15,960 nt of DNA, from NCBI GenBank assembly GCA_017613335.1, contig JAGAEB010000143.1, positions 1 through 15,960 on the forward strand, given 5' to 3'. The stretch is from Methanosarcinaceae archaeon. Its GTDB lineage: Archaea; Halobacteriota; Methanosarcinia; Methanosarcinales; Methanosarcinaceae. This document shows positions 1-5,678 of the stretch, one piece after another. The first letter of the stretch is position 1; each line of letters opens with the position of its first letter. The translations under genes and the position numbers were made by a program. Below the pieces are notes generated by a model. It worked only from the letters and a program-made list of their open reading frames with translations. It searched no databases and had not been told where the DNA came from.

Positions 1-1
1 C

Positions 2-196
2 ATCACCCGCAGCGACATCTTCAAGACGTACAACAAACACGTCCTCATGAAAGTCAGGAACATCGACACCTACGAATCGGAAATCTCCGCGGCCGAACCC
101 GGCATCCCGGACGACCCCGGGGCCGGCATCCCGGAAAACGACGACCGGGAAAACAGACCCCCGGAAAACGACGACCGGGAAAACAACATCCGATAA
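2..196 (+). CDS. C-terminal end of a CBS-domain protein (5' end outside window)
   Basis: An open frame enters from the left edge and stops with TAA at 194-196, giving the last 64 residues of a protein. It begins ITRSDIFKTYNKHVLMKV, which resembles the last strand and helix of a CBS domain (consensus GIITRSDI..AY), as found at the C-termini of ClC-type chloride channels and other archaeal CBS proteins. Which host protein it is cannot be told from this fragment. The last 35 or so residues are hydrophilic low-complexity sequence rich in P, E, N and D, with PENDDREN occurring twice because of a 24-bp direct repeat. The tail is probably disordered. The frame is supported by the CBS-like match and by the absence of stops, not by a start codon. 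Confidence 0.6.
   Translation: MTRSDIFKTYNKHVLMKVRNIDTYESEISAAEPGIPDDPGAGIPENDDRENRPPENDDRENNIR
131..184 (+). repeat. 24-bp direct repeat, period 30 bp, in a protein tail
   Basis: Bases 131-154 and 161-184 are identical and begin CCGGAAAACGACGACCGGGA. They are separated by 6 bp. The period of 30 bp keeps the reading frame, so the CBS protein carries PENDDREN twice. A related CCGGCATCCCGG motif is also doubled just upstream. Confidence 0.85.
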
Positions 197-360
197 AATC
201 TTTGTATGGTGCCTCCCGACACTGTTTTTCACGCATCACGATACCTTTTTATTCATTCAGGGTTTACCCCCCTGACAGCTGTTCTGACGGAATCTGACGC
301 AGTGTCTGCCGGATTTTTCATGAGACCGGATCTGCGCGGATTTTCCGGAGATATCAGAAG

Positions 361-1743
361 ATGCAGGAGACGCCGAAAATGGACGACAGGATTAAAGCTA
401 TGGAAGAAAAAGCGGAGACGATCGCGCAGTATCTGAAAGATCAGATCTTCGTCAGGATCTTCTCCCATAACGACGGCGACGGTCTGACGAGCGCCGCGAT
501 CATGTCGGCGGCGCTGAAACGTCTGCACATCCCGTGTCATGTGACGAACCTGCCCAAACTCGAAGCGGATATCCTGGCGCTGCATGAAGACAGTTTCTAT
601 GAAGACACGCCGCTCCTTTTCTGCGATATGGGAAGCGCCCAGTGGGACGTCCTGAAAGAATATCCCAATCCGGTCATCATCCTCGATCATCATCAATTCA
701 AAGAAAGGCCCGAAACGCCGTATTTCCTGAATCCGGAAGATGTCGGCCTTTCCGGCGCAACGATGATCTGCGGCGCGGGTCTCTGCTGGATGGTCGCCGA
801 AAAGATGGATCCGGCCAATATCGATCTGGCGTCTCTGGCGCTCGTCGGCATCGAAAGCGACCGGCAGCTCATGATCTCCGCCAATGAACTCATTCTTGAA
901 AAAGCAAAAAACGCCGGCATCATCGATATCCGCAAAGGCCTCCGCATCGGAGACGGTCTCCTTTCAGACATTTTCATGTACACGCTCGAACCGTATCTCG
1001 ACATCACCGGCAATCCTGAGCTGATCGAAGAATTCCTGTCCGGGCTCGGCCTTTCCGGAAAACGCGCCGAGGATCTGACATCAGATGAAATGAAGACGCT
1101 GACAGACGCCGTCAGCCGGAAGCTGACTGAAAAAGGATGCATCGAAGGCCTTGAAGCCTGCGTCGGCGAGACATATCTCCTGAACAACTGTCTCGTCAGG
1201 AATATCTGCGACCTCTCCGGGATCATCAACAGCTGCGGCAATTTCAAGGAATACGGCCTCGCCGTTTCTCTCTGTCTCAACGACCCTTCCGCACTGGAAG
1301 ATGCTCTTTCTTATTACCGCCAGGGCCGGGAGATCCTCATCAGGAGCATCGCCGAATCCGTCCCTCTCCTGAAAGACGGCGGCTGCATCAATTTCGTCAT
1401 CGGAAACGACATGTACAATGCCGGCGAAACAGCATCCGTCATCGTCCGCTATGTCAACCCCGAAAAACCGGTCATCTGTCTCAACGTCAGCGACGGCTTC
1501 ATCAAAGTCTCCGGACGCGGCACCCGCCGCCAGATCCGTCAGGGCCTCAATCTCTCCGTCGCCTTCAAAGAAGCCGCAGAAGCCGTCGGCGGACGGGGCG
1601 GCGGCCACAACATCGCCTCAGGCGGCTCTCTGCCCGCCGGCACGGAAGACGATTTCCTGAAGATCGTCAATGAGATCATCGGAAAACAGATGGCCGGCGG
1701 CGGCGCAGACGACGGACCGGAAAAACAGGCAGCTGATGCCTGA
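361..1743 (+). CDS. DHH/DHHA1 family phosphoesterase, archaeal RecJ-like
   Basis: A 460-residue phosphoesterase of the DHH superfamily. Visible motifs are HNDGDG at residues 36-41 (metal-binding motif I), FCDMG at 87-91, LDHHQ around 108-112 (the DHH signature) and a C-terminal DHHA1 substrate-binding motif GGRGGGHNIASGG at 410-422. This set is typical of archaeal RecJ-like single-strand exonucleases, including the GINS-associated nuclease (GAN) group. It may also act on short oligonucleotides or nucleotide second messengers, so the substrate is not fixed by sequence. Start choice is open: ATG 361 has GGAG at 347-350 (10 nt spacing), ATG 379 has AGGAG at 365-369 (9 nt), and ATG 400 would match the short N-termini usual in the family. 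It converges with cofH across a 41-bp gap. The last 20 residues are polar and low-complexity, as in several neighbours. Confidence 0.88.
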   Translation: MQETPKMDDRIKAMEEKAETIAQYLKDQIFVRIFSHNDGDGLTSAAIMSAALKRLHIPCHVTNLPKLEADILALHEDSFYEDTPLLFCDMGSAQWDVLKEYPNPVIILDHHQFKERPETPYFLNPEDVGLSGATMICGAGLCWMVAEKMDPANIDLASLALVGIESDRQLMISANELILEKAKNAGIIDIRKGLRIGDGLLSDIFMYTLEPYLDITGNPELIEEFLSGLGLSGKRAEDLTSDEMKTLTDAVSRKLTEKGCIEGLEACVGETYLLNNCLVRNICDLSGIINSCGNFKEYGLAVSLCLNDPSALEDALSYYRQGREILIRSIAESVPLLKDGGCINFVIGNDMYNAGETASVIVRYVNPEKPVICLNVSDGFIKVSGRGTRRQIRQGLNLSVAFKEAAEAVGGRGGGHNIASGGSLPAGTEDDFLKIVNEIIGKQMAGGGADDGPEKQAADA

Positions 1744-1784
1744 ATCCTGCCGGCCTGATAACCTGAAAAATTTCTGCCGGTACC

Positions 1785-2915
1785 TTATTCTGAAAAATCG
1801 TGCCGGCCGCAGGTCGTCCGGGCGATTCGGATTTTTCCGGTCACGGGTTCATAGAATGTGTTCCTTTCCTGCGGGATGCGGCCGATCTGTCTGATGGCAT
1901 CCTCATACATGCTGCGGGTCATGAATGTGCCGTAGGAGGCGCCGGCGGCGACGGATATGTCGTCTTCCATCATGCTTCCCGAGAAATCGTTTCCGCCGCA
2001 TTTGAGGCAGGTCTGGGCGAATTTGACGCCGAGTTTGACCCAGGGAACCTGGATATTTCTGATCGTGTCTTTGAAAAAGAGGCGTGAGACTGCCGTCATT
2101 TTCATATCCGTCAGACCCGAGGCGGCGCCTTTCACTCTGCCGGTGCGGATGAATTCCGTGTTTTCCGGCAGGAACGGCAGAAGGATGAATTCCGTAAAGC
2201 CGCCGGTCTCTTCCTGGATCTTCCGCAGGCGCCACAGATGTTCCGCACGGTCCTCATTCGACTCGATGTGACCGTACATGATCGTCGACGTCGTTTTCAC
2301 GCCGCAGCGGTGCGCCGTTCTGATGATGTCTTCCCACTCGGAGACGCTGACTTTTCCGGGGCAGAGTTCTTTTCTGATATCATCGACAAGGATCTCGGCG
2401 GCAACGCCGGGCATCGTCGAAAGTCCCGCTTCTTTGAGGATCATGATCGCCGATCTGACATCGAGGCCGGCATTTTCCGCGCCCGTCAGGATATCCTGCG
2501 GCGAAAATCCGTGGATCAGGATGCCGCCTTCCGGCTCAGCGGCAGCTTTGATCTTTCTGACAAGCTCTGCCTGATAATAGGTATCCGTTTTCGGATTCCT
2601 GCCGCCCATGAGGCAGATCTCCGTTGCGCCCGCCCGTCTGAAACGAAGCGCTTTTTCAGCAACCTGATCCGGCGTCATGAAATAGGCGTCAGGACTCGAC
2701 GCCGCCCGGGCGAAAGCGCAGAAACGGCATCCGCAGGTGCATATGTTCGTGTAGTTGATATTGCCGTTGATGATATACGTCACCGTATCGCCGACAATGT
2801 CACGGCGCAGTTCATCCGCCGCTTTCATGATATCAAAAAAATCGTCTTCATTTTCAAACAGTTCCAGACAGTCTCTGCGGGACAGATTTTTTTTCATGAG
2901 CGACTCTATATCCAT
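1785..2915 (-). CDS. cofH: 5-amino-6-(D-ribitylamino)uracil--L-tyrosine 4-hydroxyphenyl transferase (F0 synthase subunit 2)
   Basis: A 376-residue radical SAM enzyme. C59, C63 and C66 form the CX3CX2C [4Fe-4S]/SAM motif (sequence CTCGCRFCAFAR), followed by the TIM-barrel strands ICLMGGRNP, ILIHGFSP and TTSTIMYGHIE typical of the CofH/MqnC/MqnE group. Together with CofG it joins the ribitylaminouracil to the tyrosine-derived hydroxyphenyl unit to make the deazaflavin F0 of coenzyme F420, the hydride carrier of methanogenesis. In an F420-using methanogen CofH is far likelier than a menaquinone enzyme. No cofG lies next to it. The frame extends to an ATG at 2933, but that start has no ribosome binding site. 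ATG 2915 gives MDIESLMKK and has GGGGT just upstream, so I prefer it. A TATA-like element lies at 2983-2994. Confidence 0.87.
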   Translation of the reverse strand: MDIESLMKKNLSRRDCLELFENEDDFFDIMKAADELRRDIVGDTVTYIINGNINYTNICTCGCRFCAFARAASSPDAYFMTPDQVAEKALRFRRAGATEICLMGGRNPKTDTYYQAELVRKIKAAAEPEGGILIHGFSPQDILTGAENAGLDVRSAIMILKEAGLSTMPGVAAEILVDDIRKELCPGKVSVSEWEDIIRTAHRCGVKTTSTIMYGHIESNEDRAEHLWRLRKIQEETGGFTEFILLPFLPENTEFIRTGRVKGAASGLTDMKMTAVSRLFFKDTIRNIQVPWVKLGVKFAQTCLKCGGNDFSGSMMEDDISVAAGASYGTFMTRSMYEDAIRQIGRIPQERNTFYEPVTGKIRIARTTCGRHDFSE

Positions 2916-2982
2916 TCTGCATACCCCGAACATGTTTTATCGGCATTGCCGTCAAAATATGCCGTACAATTTCGATTATCAG

Positions 2983-2995
2983 ATATAAATATATC
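2983..2995 (-). promoter_or_regulatory. Putative TATA box for cofH
   Basis: On the minus strand this reads GATATATTTATATC, a good archaeal TATA element in an otherwise mixed region. Transcription would start about 25 nt downstream, near 2962, giving a leader of roughly 45 nt. The leader contains the small dyad CGGCA-T-TGCCG at 2941-2951. Inferred from sequence only. Confidence 0.45.
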
Positions 2996-3065
2996 ACAGT
3001 CAGGACAAAAGGCGCGGCAGCGCCGCGCGGCATATGATGCGCAGCAGTGTCATCCGGTGCGGGTT

Positions 3066-3234
3066 CCTGGGCAAAAAAAGCAGTGTCCCTGTGCAAAAAC
3101 ATCATGTTCCTGTGCAAAAACATCATGTTCCTGTGCAAAAACATCATGTTCCTGTGCAAAATACAGTATGTCCTGTGTAAAAACATCATGTTCCTGTGCA
3201 AAATACAGTATGTCCTGTGTAAAAACAGCGTACA
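3066..3234. repeat. 21-bp tandem array (six good plus two degenerate units) with dyad-symmetric cores
   Basis: Six contiguous 21-bp units occupy 3088-3213, flanked by a degenerate unit on each side (3066-3087 and 3214-3234). Each unit begins CCTGTGCAAAA or CCTGTGTAAAA. Units 1, 2, 3 and 5 contain the perfect odd dyad AACAT-C-ATGTT. Units 4 and 6 differ at several bases but contain another perfect dyad, ATAC-A-GTAT, in nearly the same place. Units 3-4 and 5-6 form a 42-bp higher-order pair. The array lies between two divergent promoters, about 90 bp from the cofH TATA element and 105 bp from the atwA TATA element. Confidence 0.9.
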
Positions 3235-3340
3235 GAAAATGAAACGTCTCTTTCCTGTCCGGGACGCGTCCGGAAGTGTCCCGAAACCGTCTGAACAGGC
3301 CGCTTTAATCCTACAAAAACAGTCGAGAAAAGACGATATG

Positions 3341-3348
3341 TTTATAAT
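3341..3348 (+). promoter_or_regulatory. Putative TATA box for atwA
   Basis: TTTATAAT stands out in the spacer. Transcription would start near 3371, leaving a leader of about 60 nt that contains a hairpin next to the ribosome binding site. Position and composition are the only evidence. Confidence 0.45.
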
Positions 3349-3401
3349 TCGTGTGCGTGTCATAACGACATTCATTTTGAGTTATTATTGCTTTCTGCTT
3401 T

Positions 3402-3422
3402 CTGAAAGAAGGCTTTCAGGTG
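3402..3422 (+). promoter_or_regulatory. Leader hairpin overlapping the atwA ribosome binding site
   Basis: CTGAAAG (3402-3408) and CTTTCAG (3413-3419) form a perfect 7-bp stem with the loop AAGG. The best ribosome binding site for atwA, AGGTG at 3418-3422, starts inside the 3' arm and lies 7 nt before ATG 3430. Folding would mask its first two bases, and a T-G pair could mask a third. A translational switch is an inference. Confidence 0.45.
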
Positions 3423-3429
3423 TTTTTGA

Positions 3430-5112
3430 ATGACATTGTTTATTGAAGTAAAAGATCTGTGCGTCGATTTCGGCGGCGAACAGGTCCTGAAAAATGTAAA
3501 TCTGACCATCGATGAAGGTGAAGTCGTCGGCATTCTCGGCAAAAGCGGCTCCGGAAAGACTGTTCTCATGCACGTCCTCAGAGGAACGGAAGAAGTCGGA
3601 AACGTGACCGGCTCCGTGATCTACCACGTCGCCCGCTGTCCGGAATGTCACAGCGTCGACGTCCCGGGAAAAGTCGGCACGGCCTGTTCCTGCGGCGGCA
3701 CATATGAAGAGCTGACCGCCGATTTCGTGAAGCTGGGTCTCTATGACGCCGACCGCAAAGATGTCGCCCGCCGCATCTCCATCATGATCCAGAGGACATT
3801 TGCCCTGTACGGCGACGACACCGTTCTCGTCAACATCATGAACGCCCTCAATGAAGTCGGCTACAAAGGCCCCGACGCCGTCAGGATCGCCGCCGACATC
3901 CTTGAAGAAGTCAACATGTCCCACCGTATGATGCACATCGCCAGAGAACTCTCCGGCGGTGAAAAACAGCGTGTCGTCCTGGCCCGTCAGCTTGTCAAAA
4001 ACCCGTATCTCCTGCTCGCCGACGAACCGACCGGAACGCTCGACCCGATGAACGCGGAGATCGTTCACAACGTCATCATGCAGACCGTCCGCAACCACAA
4101 CATGGCACTCGTCATCACGTCCCACTGGCCTCAGGTCATCGGTGAACTGGCCGACAAAGCCGTTCTCCTCGATGACGGAACGATCGCAGCCGTCGGAAAA
4201 CCGCAGGACGTCATCAAACAGTTCATGGGCGACACAGAATTCGTGACGGAACGCCGTCATGCAGACATCGGCGAAGACCTCGTCCGTGTCAGGAACCTGT
4301 TCAAGAAATACATCTCCGTTGAAAGAGGTGTCGTCAAAGCCGTCGACGACATCAGTTTCGATGTCAAAGAACGTGAGATCTTCGGTATCGTCGGTGTCAG
4401 CGGCGCCGGAAAAACGTCGACGTCCAAAATGCTCATGGGCATCATGCCGCCGACAAAAGGCAGCATCGACATCCGCATCGGCGACGAATGGGTCGACATG
4501 ACGAAACCCGGTGTCAACTTCAAGGGACGCGCCACGAAATACATGGGCATCCTCCACCAGGAATACAGCCTCTACCCGTACAACACGATCATCGGCAACC
4601 TTACGGATTCCATCAGCCTCGACCTGCCGTACGAACTCGGCAGACGCAAAGCCGTCCAGACGCTCATGGTCGCCGGTTTCCCGAAAGAAAAAGCGATGGA
4701 CATCCTCGACAAAAACACGGACGAACTCAGTGAAGGCGAACGCCACCGCGTCGCCATGGCCCAGGTCCTCATGAAAGAACCGCGCCTCGTCATCATGGAC
4801 GAGCCGACAGGCACCATGGATCCGATCACCCGTCTGTCCGTCTCGAAATCGATCCTCAACGCCAGAGAAGTCCTCGGCGAGACATTCATCATCGTCTCCC
4901 ACGACATGGAATTCGTCGAAGAAGTCTGCGACCGCGTCGCCTTCATGCAGGGCGGAAAGATCGTCGCCGTCGGCAAACCCAAAGAGATCATGGAGATCAT
5001 GGCCAAAGAAAGCCGGGTCAACGAAGCCAACGTCGACAGAAAAGCCATGGCCGAAAGCGTCGAAGAAGACAAAGACAAAGAAGTCAGGACAGACAACTCC
5101 TGCTGCGTCTGA
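3430..5112 (+). CDS. atwA: Methyl-coenzyme M reductase activation component A2 (twin ABC ATPase)
   Basis: A 560-residue soluble protein with two ABC ATPase domains and no membrane segments. Domain 1 has Walker A GKSGSGKT (37-44), signature LSGGEKQR (174-181) and Walker B ending LLLADEP (200). Between its Walker A and signature lies a probable zinc site made by C70, C73, C86 and C88. Domain 2 has Walker A GVSGAGKT (322-329), signature LSEGERHR (433-440) and Walker B MDEP (456-459). This architecture is that of component A2, the ATP-using part of the system that reduces the F430 nickel of methyl-coenzyme M reductase to its active Ni(I) state. ATG 3430 is set by AGGTG seven bases upstream. The last 25 residues are charged and end in DNSCCV, which looks like a lineage-specific tail. 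It is probably a separate transcription unit from mmp3, because a strong terminator follows at 5221-5257. Confidence 0.93.
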   Translation: MTLFIEVKDLCVDFGGEQVLKNVNLTIDEGEVVGILGKSGSGKTVLMHVLRGTEEVGNVTGSVIYHVARCPECHSVDVPGKVGTACSCGGTYEELTADFVKLGLYDADRKDVARRISIMIQRTFALYGDDTVLVNIMNALNEVGYKGPDAVRIAADILEEVNMSHRMMHIARELSGGEKQRVVLARQLVKNPYLLLADEPTGTLDPMNAEIVHNVIMQTVRNHNMALVITSHWPQVIGELADKAVLLDDGTIAAVGKPQDVIKQFMGDTEFVTERRHADIGEDLVRVRNLFKKYISVERGVVKAVDDISFDVKEREIFGIVGVSGAGKTSTSKMLMGIMPPTKGSIDIRIGDEWVDMTKPGVNFKGRATKYMGILHQEYSLYPYNTIIGNLTDSISLDLPYELGRRKAVQTLMVAGFPKEKAMDILDKNTDELSEGERHRVAMAQVLMKEPRLVIMDEPTGTMDPITRLSVSKSILNAREVLGETFIIVSHDMEFVEEVCDRVAFMQGGKIVAVGKPKEIMEIMAKESRVNEANVDRKAMAESVEEDKDKEVRTDNSCCV

Positions 5113-5195
5113 ATATCCGTATATCTTCAGGCTGTGTCTGAATTATCTTCAGGCTGCATCTGAATATCTTCAGGCTGTCTTCAGGCTGCATACAG
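5103..5195 (+). repeat. Degenerate 21-22-bp tandem repeat starting inside the atwA stop region
   Basis: Units beginning CTG(C/T)(G/A)TCTGAAT and ending ATCTTCAGG lie at 5103-5131 (long unit), 5132-5153 and 5154-5174. A short unit (CTGTCTTCAGG, 5175-5185) and a remnant follow to 5195. The first unit includes the final codons and the TGA stop of atwA (5110-5112), so the array apparently grew from the 3' end of the gene. Confidence 0.8.
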
Positions 5196-5220
5196 ACCGG
5201 CAGTGATGCCGGCAGATCAG

Positions 5221-5257
5221 AAGGCATGGCGCCCCTTCCGGGTGTCATGCCTTTTTT
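5221..5257 (+). terminator. Strong hairpin/T-tract terminator after atwA
   Basis: AAGGCATGGCGCCC (5221-5234) pairs with GGGTGTCATGCCTT (5240-5253) over 14 positions if two G-U pairs are allowed. The loop is CTTCC, and a run of six T follows at 5252-5257. It also resembles the bacterial intrinsic type, and archaeal polymerase terminates well on T-tracts. It separates atwA from the mmp3 operon or makes readthrough conditional. Confidence 0.75.
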
Positions 5258-5270
5258 CATATCATTTCCG

Positions 5271-5376
5271 TTTCATTTTATCTCATACTCGTTCATTTTA
5301 TCTCATCTCCTCTCATACCCGTTCATTTTATCTCATCTCCTCTCATACCCGTTCATTTTATCTCATCTCCTCTCAT
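5271..5376 (+). repeat. CT-rich 30-bp tandem array
   Basis: Two perfect 30-bp units (5291-5320 and 5321-5350) begin GTTCATTTTATCTCATCTCC. A third unit of 26 bp (5351-5376) and a preceding partial unit of 20 bp (5271-5290) extend the array. The plus strand is almost free of G. The TCTCAT hexamer occurs twice per unit. Because 30 is a multiple of three, the array keeps frames open without being a gene. Confidence 0.9.
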
Positions 5377-5388
5377 TTTTATATTATT
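5376..5388 (+). promoter_or_regulatory. Putative TATA box for the mmp3-mmp7 operon
   Basis: TTTTTATATTATT directly follows the 30-bp array and precedes the operon. A start near 5410 would give a leader of about 270 nt containing two hairpins. The surroundings are themselves T-rich, so the call is weak. Confidence 0.35.
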
Positions 5389-5438
5389 TTCATATCATTA
5401 TCACAGGATTTCATTTTCATATCGGGGGAACTGACCGA

Positions 5439-5456
5439 AAGCCTGTCGTCAGGCTT
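5439..5456 (+). other. Leader hairpin
   Basis: AAGCCTG (5439-5445) and CAGGCTT (5450-5456) form a perfect 7-bp stem closed by the loop TCGT. T-rich sequence (ATTTATTTTT) follows a few bases later. It could be an attenuator-type terminator or a structural element in the mmp3 leader. Confidence 0.55.
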
Positions 5457-5501
5457 ACCTATTTATTTTTACAGGTTCTTTACTTTCTGTTTTTTATTTC
5501 C

Positions 5502-5523
5502 GGCGTCGTTCATGACGCCTTTT
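5502..5523 (+). other. Leader hairpin followed by a short T run
   Basis: GGCGTC (5502-5507) and GACGCC (5514-5519) form a 6-bp GC-rich stem with the loop GTTCAT. TTTT follows immediately at 5520-5523. It is the last stem in the spacer and lies about 155 bp before the mmp3 start. Confidence 0.5.
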
Positions 5524-5678
5524 CCCGTCATCCGTTTACGGTTTCGTTTCCGTCCGTTCCGGTTCGTTCATTCGTCCGTTCAGGCGTGTTTCCGTTCGTC
5601 CGTTCCGGACCGTTTCATGACCGTTCATTATCATCTCAATCAGCATTCAATATCCATGTATCTGTAAAGGGAGTACAT

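Larger units (their letters stand above)
2934..3429. other. Divergent intergenic control region between cofH and atwA
   Basis: About 500 bp without a credible gene. From left to right it holds the cofH TATA element (2983-2995), a GC-rich hairpin (GCGCGG 3012-3017, CCGCGC 3023-3028), the 21-bp tandem array (3066-3234), a stretch of unremarkable sequence, the atwA TATA element (3341-3348) and a hairpin leading into the atwA ribosome binding site (3402-3422). Frames that run through the array are open on both strands only because the repeat period is a multiple of three. Confidence 0.7.
5113..5678 (+). other. 566-bp gene-free spacer and probable mmp3 leader
   Basis: The spacer holds the atwA-end repeats, a hairpin CCGGCA-GTGA-TGCCGG (5197-5212), a strong terminator (5221-5257), a CT-rich 30-bp tandem array (5271-5376), a TATA-like element (about 5376-5388), two more hairpins (5439-5456 and 5502-5519), and three copies of CGTCCGTTC (5551-5559, 5573-5581, 5597-5605). 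From about 5251 to 5640 the plus strand is strongly pyrimidine-rich. Frames crossing this stretch start without a ribosome binding site and translate the repeats, so I see no real gene here. Confidence 0.75.

Noticed and set aside
197..360. Promoter or RNA gene in the gap before the DHH gene
   Set aside because: There is a T-rich CCTTTTTATTC stretch near 244-254, but it is not a convincing TATA element, and no tRNA-like or stable structured RNA is visible.
3066..3234. CRISPR array
   Set aside because: Units are contiguous with no unique spacers, and the unit is too short. No cas genes are present.
2238..3242. 334-residue plus-strand frame overlapping cofH
   Set aside because: It is antisense to a clear radical SAM gene and runs into the tandem array. 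It has no recognisable domain.
2854..3433. Open frames on both strands through the 21-bp array (cysteine/lysine- or leucine/histidine-rich peptides)
   Set aside because: The 21-bp period is a multiple of three, so frames stay open by default. Both strands give equally repetitive peptides without start signals.
3385..4902. 505-residue open frame antisense to atwA
   Set aside because: It is a shadow of atwA created by codon composition. It is rich in D, H, F and V with no recognisable domain and has no ribosome binding site, while the plus frame carries all ABC motifs.
5203..5667. 154-residue open frame in the atwA-mmp3 spacer
   Set aside because: It is the same CT-rich array in another frame. 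The 30-bp period keeps it open, and the translation is repetitive, with no start signal.
5226..5678. Upstream extension of the mmp3 frame through the CT-rich repeats
   Set aside because: The extra 151 residues are translated repeats (SFILSHLLSYP type) with no ribosome binding site at 5226. AGGGAG at 5668-5673 and family length support the start at 5679.
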